From Phycisphaeraceae bacterium (lineage in GTDB: Bacteria > Planctomycetota > Phycisphaerae > Phycisphaerales > Phycisphaeraceae), in assembly GCA_002704825.1 (NCBI GenBank), contig PAIY01000167.1, forward strand, positions 1 to 36,046: a stretch of 36,046 nt of DNA. Reading direction: 5' to 3'. Shown one piece after another: positions 1 to 7,881 of the stretch (position 1 is the stretch's first letter; each line of letters starts with the position of its first letter). The notes under the pieces are model-generated. The model saw only the letters and a list, made by a program, of their open reading frames with translations. It ran no database searches and was not told the DNA's origin. Both the position numbers and the translations under genes were made by a program.

Positions 1-148
1 CAGTCTTCAATTCCTTTGAATGCAATGCAGCTACATCACTTGCCAAGACATCCCAAACTCGACAGGGGGTCCGGGGGGCGAAGCTCCCTGGCAAGAAACC
101 CAAGCCAATCTCAAGCATATGGAATATTGAGTTGGAAGATCGGATGAC
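1..148. other. Non-coding left edge
   Basis: No credible gene is visible between the window edge and the stop codon of the minus-strand kinase. The stretch contains a G-rich run around 64-80. I find no clear hairpin with a T-tract that would terminate the kinase transcript. An open frame on the minus strand crosses this region, but it has no recognisable domain and its composition is typical of a chance frame. Confidence 0.4.
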
Positions 149-1108
149 TTAAGCAAACAGCGAATCGATATCCAATGAACCGGTGTCCGACAGGGCGGAG
201 CCTGGGAGGATACTGTCTTCGGGGACAACGGGTTTGTTTGGCTGTTTGGCTGCACCACCGCCTTGTTCGCTCTTGATTTGGCCGATCGCCATCTCCAGGC
301 GTTCATAGACACGCGTCATGGATTCCGGACGCTCGCGCGGCTCCTGCTCCAGGCAGTTCATAATCAGACCGCTCAACGCTGGCGGGACCTTGGCGTTGAG
401 TTCCATCGGTGAGGGGCATTTGGTCGGCCCGCGGTCCACCAGGTTCATGCCAGCACCGCCCTTGGGGATCAGCGTCGGCACGTGTTGCTGCGTCAAGACA
501 AAGTACATCGTCGCAGCCAGGTTAAACACATCGGTCTTGGGCGTGATGTGCTCACGTTTGACCTGTTCGGGCGCGATGTAATCCGGCGTCCCCTGAATGC
601 GTTCCTTACGCGTGTTGTTGGGGCAGGACTGACCAAAGTCAATGATCTTGACCATGTCCTGCTGCGTTACCAGAATATTGTTGGGCTTGATATCTGCATG
701 GACATAGCCTGCTCGATGCATCACGCCCAGTGCGATCGCGGTGTCCTGGAAGATGCGACAGACCTCAAGCATGTCCGTCGGGCGACGCTGCTCCAGCGTC
801 AAGCCATCGACCGCTTCCATGAGGACATAGACTTCCTTGATGCGGAAGAGCTTTTTGATTTTGAAGGTTCGGTGTGATTTGCGAAGCGAAGGATGATTGA
901 ACTGCTGGGCAACTTCATGTTCTAAAATCGCCTGTTCAATGAACCGCTGATCAGCAGAGGAGTTGCGGATCACACGTTTGAGGGCATAGCGCGAGGCGGT
1001 GGATTTCTCCCTCACCAGGTAAATGGTACTCCTGGCCCCGTGACCCAATGTTTCAAGGATCTCAAAACCCAGGTTGGCTGGAATGGCAGCGTTTCCCGCT
1101 AAAGCCAT
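149..1108 (-). CDS. Soluble serine/threonine protein kinase (Hanks type)
   Basis: This 319-residue protein should phosphorylate Ser/Thr residues of unknown targets in the cytoplasm. The kinase subdomains appear in order: a glycine-rich loop (GHGARSTIY, about 22-30), the ATP-binding lysine in YALKRV (K44), the helix C glutamate near E64, the catalytic loop HADIKPNN with D139, the metal-binding DFG at 157-159, and APE at 179-181. The activation segment is short (GTPDYIAPE). After the kinase fold there is only a low-complexity tail of about 45 residues, with no membrane segment and no sensory domain, unlike the long membrane-anchored PknB types common in planctomycetes. I chose the ATG at 1108 because homology begins just after it and GGAG lies 4 nt upstream; the frame stays open to 1258 but that part looks non-coding. 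It is divergent from the M42 peptidase gene. The family call is firm; the substrate is unknown. Confidence 0.93.
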   Translation of the reverse strand: MALAGNAAIPANLGFEILETLGHGARSTIYLVREKSTASRYALKRVIRNSSADQRFIEQAILEHEVAQQFNHPSLRKSHRTFKIKKLFRIKEVYVLMEAVDGLTLEQRRPTDMLEVCRIFQDTAIALGVMHRAGYVHADIKPNNILVTQQDMVKIIDFGQSCPNNTRKERIQGTPDYIAPEQVKREHITPKTDVFNLAATMYFVLTQQHVPTLIPKGGAGMNLVDRGPTKCPSPMELNAKVPPALSGLIMNCLEQEPRERPESMTRVYERLEMAIGQIKSEQGGGAAKQPNKPVVPEDSILPGSALSDTGSLDIDSLFA

Positions 1109-1407
1109 AATGCTCCACAATCCGTTGACTGCATAAACCAGAGTGTGCCCAACAGAATCGCCCGTGATCCGGCGGCTAACACTCTCTTCCCTTAGTCGCT
1201 TGCCAGATAACACTTTAGCCAAGATGATGCAAAATGACAAGCACGGACCACTGCACATTTTTCCATCAAACGATTTATCACGTTACCCAACGAGCAGTTA
1301 GCGTACGGATGGCAATTCGTGCCACAGGTCATTATCGACAGGTTTAACCCGGATTATTCTCCGCTTTTGCCAATTGGTGTGAGAGTTAGCAAACATGGAT
1401 GTCCAGC

Positions 1408-1437
1408 TTGCCAGTGACTTGGCCAAGTCGATACACT
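1408..1437 (+). promoter_or_regulatory. Candidate promoter giving a leaderless M42 peptidase mRNA
   Basis: TTGCCA at 1408-1413 and TACACT at 1432-1437 are separated by 18 nt, a good fit to a sigma-70 type promoter. Only 8 nt separate the -10 box from the ATG at 1446, and no Shine-Dalgarno sequence is present. Transcription would therefore start at or next to the start codon. The motif is seen directly; promoter activity is inferred. Confidence 0.5.
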
Positions 1438-1445
1438 GATCAACC

Positions 1446-2489
1446 ATGAAACTACTCGAAAAATTATGTGTCACGCCGGGCGTGCCGGGTCGCGAAGACC
1501 GGGTCGCAAAACTCATCCAATCTGAAGCCAAGGGCTTGTTCGACAAGTTCACTACCGATGCCATGGGCACGCTCATTGCGTATCGCAAGGCGCGGCCTGC
1601 CAAGGGTAAGAAATCATCCAAGAAAACAAAGAAGGTGATGCTCTCCTGTCACATGGACCAGATTGGTTTTCTGGTACGTCACATTGATGAGAAGGGTTTT
1701 CTTCGCGTCAATGCCGTGGGCGGATTTGATACGCGCAACCTTTTTGCCCGTTTGGTGACGGTTTGCACGAAACACGGTGATCTGCCGGGCGTGATGAATC
1801 CCGGTGGCAAGCCGGTACACATCGCATCACCCGAAGACCGCAAGAAGGTGCCGGAGATCGAAGAACTCATCATCGACATGGGTCTGACCGCGGATGAAGT
1901 CAATGACAAAGTCCAGATCGGTGACATGGTGGTGATCAAAGCACCGTTTACCGAAGTGGGCAACATGATCGTCAGCCAATGTCTGGACAACCGCATTGCC
2001 TGCTGGCTTGGGATTCGCTCGATTGAGAAACTCAAGCATCACGACTGTGATATCTATGTTGCTTTCACTGTGCAGGAAGAGGTTGGCTGTCGCGGCGCGG
2101 GGCCGGCAGCAGCGCAGATCAAGCCCGACATTGCCATCACGCTCGACACCACGCTTTGCTGCGATACCCCCGGAGTCCCCGGTGATATGGCGATCACCAA
2201 AGCAGGCGAGGGCGCAGGCCTGATGGTCATGGACTCAGGCAGCATCACCGACCTCAAACTTCTCGAAGAGTTCGAAGCGGTGGGCAAGAAAAAGAAGATC
2301 AAGACCCAGCGCACCATTCTTCCCCGTGGTGGTACGGATTCCCTTGCCATCCAACGCAAGGGCGAAGGCTATCGCGTGATGACGTTGGTCTGCGGCACCC
2401 GCTACATCCACACCGTCACCGAGACGATCAACAAGGATGACCTCTTTGCATGTCGCGATCTGTTGACGGCGTATTTGGCGCAGGCGTGA
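1446..2489 (+). CDS. M42 family metallopeptidase (glutamyl/tetrahedral aminopeptidase type)
   Basis: This 347-residue cytoplasmic enzyme belongs to the M42 aminopeptidases, which trim N-terminal residues from peptides using two metal ions and usually assemble as dodecameric tetrahedral shells. The metal and catalytic residues can be followed: H69 and D71 in SCHMDQIG, bridging D181 in CLDNR, the E211-E212 pair in VQEEVG, D234 in TLDTT, and H322 in RYIHT. RGGTDS at about 294-299 is the usual substrate-loop motif. Length and motif order match the family. An unusual lysine-rich insert lies at about 53-63, between the first strand and the HxD motif. The gene is divergent from the kinase and probably monocistronic. 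It starts at ATG 1446 without a Shine-Dalgarno sequence, just after a promoter-like pair. Exact substrate preference cannot be read from sequence. Confidence 0.93.
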   Translation: MKLLEKLCVTPGVPGREDRVAKLIQSEAKGLFDKFTTDAMGTLIAYRKARPAKGKKSSKKTKKVMLSCHMDQIGFLVRHIDEKGFLRVNAVGGFDTRNLFARLVTVCTKHGDLPGVMNPGGKPVHIASPEDRKKVPEIEELIIDMGLTADEVNDKVQIGDMVVIKAPFTEVGNMIVSQCLDNRIACWLGIRSIEKLKHHDCDIYVAFTVQEEVGCRGAGPAAAQIKPDIAITLDTTLCCDTPGVPGDMAITKAGEGAGLMVMDSGSITDLKLLEEFEAVGKKKKIKTQRTILPRGGTDSLAIQRKGEGYRVMTLVCGTRYIHTVTETINKDDLFACRDLLTAYLAQA

Positions 2490-2510
2490 GTTAATGATAA
2501 AGATCATTAG

Positions 2511-2641
2511 GTCTATTGGCGATCGAAACATTTAGCCGCATCGCTTGCGATGCGCTTTAATTGGACGCGTTACAACCACGACACGCATCGCAAGCGATGC
2601 GGCTAAATCATAAGCGTTCCCATGATCATGTTTCAATAGAC
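2511..2641. repeat. Nested palindromic repeat element, copy 1
   Basis: The core consists of two perfectly complementary 24-nt arms at 2531-2554 and 2584-2607, built around GCATCGCTTGCGATGC. Further out, GTCTATTG at 2511-2518 pairs with CAATAGAC at 2634-2641, and GAAACA pairs with TGTTTC, so the whole 131-bp unit folds as a nested cruciform. It lies just after the M42 gene. A diverged copy of the core is at 3123-3187. The structure is seen directly; the interpretation as a REP/MITE-like dispersed element is inference. Confidence 0.75.
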
Positions 2642-2651
2642 AGTCGACATC

Positions 2652-2700
2652 TAAATAAAAATAAAACCCCGCGGGAAGCTTGAAGCATCACTTCCCGCGG
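2652..2700. terminator. Intrinsic terminator between M42 peptidase and small-protein genes
   Basis: CCGCGGGAAG at 2669-2678 pairs perfectly with CTTCCCGCGG at 2691-2700 around a 12-nt loop. Read on the minus strand the stem is followed by a T-rich tract (complement of 2652-2668), so it should end the minus-strand transcript of the small protein. It may also stop readthrough from the plus-strand M42 gene. A second hairpin, AGGACGCC/GGCGTCCT at 2711-2736, stands between it and the small gene. Confidence 0.8.
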
Positions 2701-2764
2701 TTATCGTTTCAGGACGCCGTGATAGGTTGGCGTCCTGTGATGCATTGGATCACGACAAGGTCAT

Positions 2765-2980
2765 TTACACAGCCAGAGCAAATTCGTGTCGTAACCTGTC
2801 GCGCAGGTCACGCAGATGCCCAGCCCGGGCGCGCAGCGCGTCTCGCAGGACTGCACGGTCGGTGTGCCGCACCTCGCTGGGGATGTCGGCCAGCTCATGA
2901 TCAAGCAACTCAAGCAGAATCTCCGCCTCGTCGTGGTCCAATTCCATGGCACGGGTGTGTGTGGTCCGGGGATGTGTCAT
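2765..2980 (-). CDS. Small acidic helical protein, function unknown
   Basis: This 71-residue protein is charged and predicted to be mostly helical, with a heptad-like pattern in LDHDEAEILLELLDHEL and LRDLRDRL that suggests a short coiled coil or helical hairpin. There is no signal peptide or membrane segment. I recognise no characterised family, although similar small Asp/Glu/Arg-rich proteins occur as conserved hypotheticals in several phyla. The gene is convincing because AAAGGAG stands about 9 nt before the ATG at 2980 and a strong terminator follows the stop. A shorter start at 2944 would still keep the helical core. It is a single-gene unit flanked on both sides by copies of the same palindromic repeat. 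Confidence 0.75.
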   Translation of the reverse strand: MTHPRTTHTRAMELDHDEAEILLELLDHELADIPSEVRHTDRAVLRDALRARAGHLRDLRDRLRHEFALAV

Positions 2981-3122
2981 GTCAACGTCTCCTTTGATTC
3001 CAGAACGAATCGCCCAAGAGACAAAACACAGCTGGGTGTCTGACTATCCTTATTATATCCGTGCGTTTCGATATCCAATGACTTTTCACAGAATATTTGA
3101 AATATCTGTAAGACGTTTGGCA

Positions 3123-3187
3123 TTTAGCCGCATCACTTGCGATGCGCGATGCATAACACCCAGCGCATCGCTAGCAATGCAACTAAA
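3123..3187. repeat. Nested palindromic repeat element, copy 2 (diverged)
   Basis: The left arm at 3123-3146 matches the left arm of the 2531 element with a single change. The right arm at 3164-3187 matches its counterpart with four changes, so this copy is an imperfect hairpin. The central part is shorter (17 nt against 29 nt). It lies upstream of the small-protein gene and downstream of the beta-CASP gene. The outer GTCTATTG arms of copy 1 are not evident here. Confidence 0.7.
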
Positions 3188-3217
3188 TTGGGGAATGTCC
3201 AAGTTGTCGTTTGGAAA

Positions 3218-4627
3218 TCAGATCTCAACCGTATGTTGATACGACGGGATTTTGATATTCATGTGTGGGTAGCGTTCGTGGAGAATCTTTTCCAACACCT
3301 CTGCTGATTCGAGTTCGCCATGCGTGAGGAACACGCGATGCGGGCTTGGGTCCATCTGGGCTAACCAGTTGAGCAAATCTTCCTGATCACCGTGACCACT
3401 AAAGCCGTGGATTTGTTCGATGCGTGCATTGACCGGCCACATCTCACCGTGAATGCGGACTTCCTTTTCACCCTGGACCAACCGGCGACCGAGTGTGCCC
3501 TGGGCCTGGAATCCGACGAAGAGGATCGTGCTATTGGGATCGGTGATGTTGTTTTTGAGATGATGCTTGATGCGACCGGCGGTACACATGCCCGAAGAGG
3601 ACATGATGATCGACGGCGTGGTCCGCAGCTTGATCGCCTTGGACTCTTCAACGTTACGCACCAACGTCAACCCCGGGAATCGCAACGGCGGTTCGTGCTT
3701 GTCGAACATCGCAACTGTTTCGTCATCCATGTAACCGCGGTATCGCTTGAAAATCTCCGTGGCATCCACGGCCATGGGACTGTCCATGAACACGGGCACG
3801 TCAGGAATCTTGTCGGCATAGGCCAACTCACTGATGTGGTACATCAACTCCTGGGCGCGTTCGATGGCAAAGGTGGGGATGATCACATTGCCCCCACGCT
3901 TGAACGTGTCATTGATGATCCGCTCAAGCTGCACGTCCACCGGCCCGGCATCGCGGTGATTGCGATCCCCATAGGTCGACTCCATGACAACAATCTCAGC
4001 GGTGTCGATCTTGCCCGGATCGCGGATCAGGGGTTTACCATGCTGACCAATATCGCCGGAGAAGACGACCTTGCGGATTTCATTGTTGTCTTTGATCTCA
4101 AATAACAGTGACGCGGACCCGAGAATGTGACCGGCTTCGATGAACGTCAGCGTGACATTTTCGTTGAGCGTCAACGGCTTGTCGTAGGGATACCCCTTGA
4201 GCAGGGGGACCGTCCGCTGGGCCTGTTCGACGGTGTACAACGGCACAACGGGGTGCGGACCCTTGTGGCCTTTTTTGCGGTGTCGCTTGAGTTTGTACTT
4301 GGCGTCTTCTTCCTGAATCCGACCTGAATCGAGCATGACCAACGCGGCCAACTCCACGGTGGGTTCGGTGGCCAGGATCGGTTTGTCGGTAAAGCCTTGA
4401 TCCACCAGGCGTGGCAACGTGCCCACGTGATCCAGATGGGCATGCGTCAAAACCACCGCATCGAGCTTGGCAGGATCGAACGGGAAGGCATCCCAGTTGC
4501 GGGACTGATATTCACGTTCCTGGAACAGACCACAATCAATGAGCAACTTCAAACCGCCGGCTTCGAGGAAATACCTTGAGCCAGTGACTTGTTTGGAGGC
4601 GCCGAGAAAGGTGATCTTTATTGCCAT
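3218..4627 (-). CDS. MBL-fold beta-CASP ribonuclease-like protein
   Basis: This 469-residue protein is a metallo-beta-lactamase fold nuclease with an inserted beta-CASP domain, the group that includes CPSF73-like RNA endonucleases and the Thermus TTHA0252 enzyme. Motif 2 is THAHLDH (61-67). The later metal ligands are in EAGHILGSA and FSGDIG. The beta-CASP motifs are visible as MESTYGDR, PTFAIERAQE, MDSPMA, SSSGMCTAGR and GFSGHGDQ, followed by the C-terminal FLTHGE. It probably cleaves or trims RNA in the cytoplasm using two zinc ions. ATG 4627 is preferred over the upstream GTG at 4678 because family homology begins at MAIKITFLGA. It lacks a clear Shine-Dalgarno sequence. A minus-strand terminator-like hairpin at 4705-4754 lies in its 5' leader. 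Confidence 0.93.
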   Translation of the reverse strand: MAIKITFLGASKQVTGSRYFLEAGGLKLLIDCGLFQEREYQSRNWDAFPFDPAKLDAVVLTHAHLDHVGTLPRLVDQGFTDKPILATEPTVELAALVMLDSGRIQEEDAKYKLKRHRKKGHKGPHPVVPLYTVEQAQRTVPLLKGYPYDKPLTLNENVTLTFIEAGHILGSASLLFEIKDNNEIRKVVFSGDIGQHGKPLIRDPGKIDTAEIVVMESTYGDRNHRDAGPVDVQLERIINDTFKRGGNVIIPTFAIERAQELMYHISELAYADKIPDVPVFMDSPMAVDATEIFKRYRGYMDDETVAMFDKHEPPLRFPGLTLVRNVEESKAIKLRTTPSIIMSSSGMCTAGRIKHHLKNNITDPNSTILFVGFQAQGTLGRRLVQGEKEVRIHGEMWPVNARIEQIHGFSGHGDQEDLLNWLAQMDPSPHRVFLTHGELESAEVLEKILHERYPHMNIKIPSYQHTVEI

Positions 4628-4704
4628 AACGGTGTCATTGATAAGAACTTGACGTGCATAGTAATGGTTTCTGAACACGATTCAAAGCGGAATTGATCTT
4701 TTGA

Positions 4705-4754
4705 GCAAAAAAACATGTCCAAGATGGCCGAATGGTTATCCATTTTGACATGTT
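4705..4754 (-). terminator. Possible transcription attenuator in the beta-CASP leader
   Basis: AACATGTCC... at 4712-4727 pairs, with one bulge and one mismatch, with CCATTTTGACATGTT at 4740-4754. On the minus strand the stem is followed by seven Ts, giving an intrinsic terminator about 80 nt upstream of the beta-CASP start. A competing hairpin (AATGG/CCATT) is nested in the same segment. A further hairpin of TCGACC/GGTCGA lies upstream at about 4762-4781. The geometry suggests premature termination of the leader or a short RNA; this is inference from structure alone. Confidence 0.5.
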
Positions 4755-4865
4755 CGTAAAGTCGACCTGTTAGTGGGTCGATGTAAAAACAGAGAATCTG
4801 GGTAACTTTGGGCAAGCAGGCAAACCTGATCGCCCGAGAGACGCACAGATTTGGGGAGAAAAATC

Positions 4866-5459
4866 ATGGTAAGTAGTGACAATGGCGACCTCGCCGACAA
4901 GCAGGTCTATACCACCGGTGAAGCTGCTGATATCTGCAAGATTTCACAGCAAACCATCATCCGATGCTTCGACAAGGGCAAGCTCAAGGGATTCCGCGTC
5001 CCGGGGAGCAAGTTCCGTCGGATTCCGCGCGAAGAGCTCATTCGCTTCATGCGCGAAAATGACATTCCCACCGAACAGCTCGAAGGCTCGCGCAAGCGCC
5101 TGCTCATCGTGGATGACGATGAACAGATTCGCGAATTGTTCGTGGACATGCTCAGCGATGATGACCGCTTCACCATCAAGACAGCCTCGACCGGCTATGA
5201 CGCTGGCATCCTCACCGAACAGTTCAAACCTGATCTGATGATTCTGGACTACATGCTGCCGGACATTAACGGCAATGTCGTCTGCAAGACTGTCCGCGAA
5301 AATCCCAACGTCGCAGGCATGAAGATCATCATCGTTTCAGGCGTGGCTGATCAGCGTGAAGTCCAGCAGCTCATGTCCGCCGGTGCCGACGCCTTCGTCA
5401 AGAAGCCGTTCTCCATCGACGAGTTGCTCAACCGCATCGGCGAATTGCTGGGCGTGTGA
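4866..5459 (+). CDS. Response regulator with N-terminal excisionase/MerR-like HTH and C-terminal receiver
   Basis: This 197-residue protein has a helix-turn-helix of the HTH_17/excisionase type at about 14-66 (VYTTGEAADICKISQQTI, then a basic wing GFRVPGSKFRR). A full receiver follows at about 77-197. In the receiver, D83-D85 form the acidic pocket, D128 in MILDYMLPD is the phospho-acceptor, a serine follows in IIVSG, and the lysine is in VKKPF. Most response regulators carry the output domain after the receiver; here the DNA-binding part comes first. It should bind DNA in response to phosphorylation by a partner kinase, and the HDOD histidine kinase 17 nt downstream is the obvious candidate. 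The ATG at 4866 has GGGGAGAA upstream; the TTG at 4851 in the same frame lies within that ribosome site and is less likely. Confidence 0.9.
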   Translation: MVSSDNGDLADKQVYTTGEAADICKISQQTIIRCFDKGKLKGFRVPGSKFRRIPREELIRFMRENDIPTEQLEGSRKRLLIVDDDEQIRELFVDMLSDDDRFTIKTASTGYDAGILTEQFKPDLMILDYMLPDINGNVVCKTVRENPNVAGMKIIIVSGVADQREVQQLMSAGADAFVKKPFSIDELLNRIGELLGV

Positions 5460-5476
5460 GATAAAACTTTCATGTG

Positions 5477-7753
5477 ATGTCTTGGAGAAGACGACCATTG
5501 ACTGGTAACAGTGACCAATCCCGATCCGCACACATCGAGCTGATTCTCCGTCAGGTCGAAGCCTTGCCCACTCTCCCCGCCGTGGCCATGCGGATTCTGT
5601 CGCTTACCGCCAACGATCAATCGCACATTCAGGAAGTCGTGGACCTGATCACCACGGACCCCGCACTCACCGCCAAGGTGCTCTCGCTCTGTCGTGCAGC
5701 AGACCTTGGCATCCGTCATGAAGTCATGACCGTCGAACGCGCGGTGACCTTGCTGGGCTTTAATGCCATCCGCAATGCCGTGCTGTCCATGAAGGTGTTC
5801 GACACCTTTGGCAGTAATGGTCAACCGCAAACTGAAGTCCAACCCTTAAGCCGATTCGACCGTCCCGGTTTCTGGCGGCATAGTGTCGCCGTCGCCGTGG
5901 CTGCCGAGAACATCGCCCGCGCCCATCCCGATATCCGTGACATCACGCCTTCGGACGCCTTTGTCTGCGGCCTATTGCATGACATGGGTAAACTCGCGCT
6001 GGATATGCTTCTTCCCAAGAGTTACGACCGCGTCATTGAATTGACCGAACTCAATCAGGGCAACATCGCTGAACTCGAACGCCGCATCGTCGGTATTGAT
6101 CACCATACCGCAGGTAAACGTCTTGCTGAGCAGTGGCGATTGCCGCATAAACTCCAGGACTGTATCTGGCTTCATGGTGCGGACTACGCAACGCTACCTC
6201 AACTTGAACATAAACGTCTCGTCGGGCTCATCAGTCTGGCGGACCTGATCGTGCGTCGTCAGCATCTTGGTTTTTCAGGCAATTTCAACGTCAAGGAATC
6301 AACCGGTAAACTTGCTGAAGAACTCGGGCTTCATGTTGAGTTGGTTGAAGATATCGAAAAATCACTGCTCGAAGAAGTCGAACGTCGCTCGGAAGTTTTA
6401 GGACTTGGCGAAGCACCGACCCGCGAGCTTTACCACGAATCCATCCAACGCGCTAACGAAGAACTGGGGCGACTCAACTCTGCGCTGGAGCGACGCTCGC
6501 GCATTGCTGTCTCCCAGGCTCGGATTCTCGAAGCAGTGACACAGTTCCATGCAGAAGCCGTCCCCGGCCGCAGTGTGCCCGATGTGGTGCATGCTGTTGC
6601 ACGCAATGCCCGACATGTGCTTGATGAGGGTTTCATGGCCATGATCTGGCAGCCTCAGTCAGGCGATGCACAGCATAAATGGATGGTGATGCAATTTGGC
6701 TTTAATGCGCGCCCGATGCGTTCGGAGTTGATCGCGCCGCCACCGCATGCACCCAATCTCGATGAGCTTGATCCGATGGGGCCTGCTGCCATGAATCTGG
6801 TGAGTATTATCCCGTGGGTCAGCGATTATCTGATCGAAGCACCGGATGTACGCAAGATTCAGATGCTTCCCTTGAGTTGTGGTTGGGGGACAGCAGCATT
6901 GATGCTTCATGACCGGACGAGTCTCCCGCAATGGCAGCATCTCTCCGCGTTAACCAGCACCTGGGGCGCAGCCATCGCAGCCGTATCACAGCATGAAGGC
7001 GCCCGCCGTCTGGGTGAACAACTCGCTCAAGCCAATCTCGCGCTGGCCGATGCTCAGGATGCGCTCTTACGTAATGAGTCGATGGCAAGACTTGGTGAGA
7101 TGGCTGCCGGCGCAGCTCATGAAATGAACAATCCGTTGGCCGTGATCTCTGGGCGAAGCCAGTTGCTCGTTCGTGAATTGCCCGAAGGTTCAACGCCACG
7201 AAAACACGCTCAGACCATTGTTGAGCAATCGCATCGTCTGAGTAATCTTATCACAGCTTTGAAACTATTCACCGAGCCGGCGCAGCCCAACAAGGAAACC
7301 GCCAATCTCGGGCAGTTACTTGATCATGCCATTGATCAGGTCAAACACAAGCTTGATAAGTTGGCGGATCAGATCCAGGTGGACATCAGTTTACCTGAGT
7401 CATTACCCGACGTTGCTGTCGATGTTCAGCAGATTGAGCAGGCCATCAGTGAGTTGATTCTCAATGCTGTGGAAGCGGATGGCAAGCATCATGCCAGCAT
7501 CAAAGCCATGCTTAGTGATGATCGACGGTCATTGAATTTGGAAGTGACCGATAACGGGCCGGGAATGGATGCACACACGTTGCAACATGCGATGGACCCG
7601 TTCTTTTCAGCCAAACCTGCCGGACGCCAGATGGGGATGGGCCTGACGCGCGCCCGGCAATTGATCGCCGCACACGGTGGTCAGGTTGGGTTATGCAGCG
7701 CATTAGACAAAGGTACGACAGTAACTTTGTCATTGCCACTCGATTTGAGTTGA
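5477..7753 (+). CDS. HDOD-GAF-like sensor histidine kinase
   Basis: This soluble protein of about 758 residues has three parts. The first is an HDOD domain (about 20-280), with LPTLPAVAMRIL at its start and a retained HD pair at H168-D169 in LLHDMGK. The second is a GAF-like central region (about 335-510). The third is a histidine kinase core. In the core the H-box is AAHEMNNPL with H548, the N-box is LILNAVEAD, G1 is VTDNGPGMD, and G2 is MGMGLTRARQLI. There are no membrane segments, so it senses a cytoplasmic signal. It probably phosphorylates the receiver protein encoded immediately upstream. The start is uncertain: ATG 5477 and GTG 5474 lack a ribosome site, while TTG 5498 has GGAGAAG about 8 nt upstream and may be the true start. 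Domain calls are secure; the signal and partner are inferred. Confidence 0.9.
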   Translation: MSWRRRPLTGNSDQSRSAHIELILRQVEALPTLPAVAMRILSLTANDQSHIQEVVDLITTDPALTAKVLSLCRAADLGIRHEVMTVERAVTLLGFNAIRNAVLSMKVFDTFGSNGQPQTEVQPLSRFDRPGFWRHSVAVAVAAENIARAHPDIRDITPSDAFVCGLLHDMGKLALDMLLPKSYDRVIELTELNQGNIAELERRIVGIDHHTAGKRLAEQWRLPHKLQDCIWLHGADYATLPQLEHKRLVGLISLADLIVRRQHLGFSGNFNVKESTGKLAEELGLHVELVEDIEKSLLEEVERRSEVLGLGEAPTRELYHESIQRANEELGRLNSALERRSRIAVSQARILEAVTQFHAEAVPGRSVPDVVHAVARNARHVLDEGFMAMIWQPQSGDAQHKWMVMQFGFNARPMRSELIAPPPHAPNLDELDPMGPAAMNLVSIIPWVSDYLIEAPDVRKIQMLPLSCGWGTAALMLHDRTSLPQWQHLSALTSTWGAAIAAVSQHEGARRLGEQLAQANLALADAQDALLRNESMARLGEMAAGAAHEMNNPLAVISGRSQLLVRELPEGSTPRKHAQTIVEQSHRLSNLITALKLFTEPAQPNKETANLGQLLDHAIDQVKHKLDKLADQIQVDISLPESLPDVAVDVQQIEQAISELILNAVEADGKHHASIKAMLSDDRRSLNLEVTDNGPGMDAHTLQHAMDPFFSAKPAGRQMGMGLTRARQLIAAHGGQVGLCSALDKGTTVTLSLPLDLS

Positions 7754-7881
7754 AAATAAGCCGATAGACACCAGTGGAGGAAAGACCCGAGGGGGGAAAC
7801 GGATCGCGAGATTCGGCCCGGGTTCACTTGAAAACGTGATGAGATTGAGACCCTCATCGACAGCGTATTTCAAGGAGTGAG

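Noticed and set aside
482..877. Plus-strand open frame of 131 codons opposite the Ser/Thr kinase
   Set aside because: The antisense kinase frame has all catalytic motifs; this frame is its shadow.
4618..4815. 65-codon minus-strand frame whose stop overlaps the beta-CASP start, a possible leader peptide
   Set aside because: It starts with TTG, has no ribosome site and no homology; kept only as a weak possibility alongside the attenuator.
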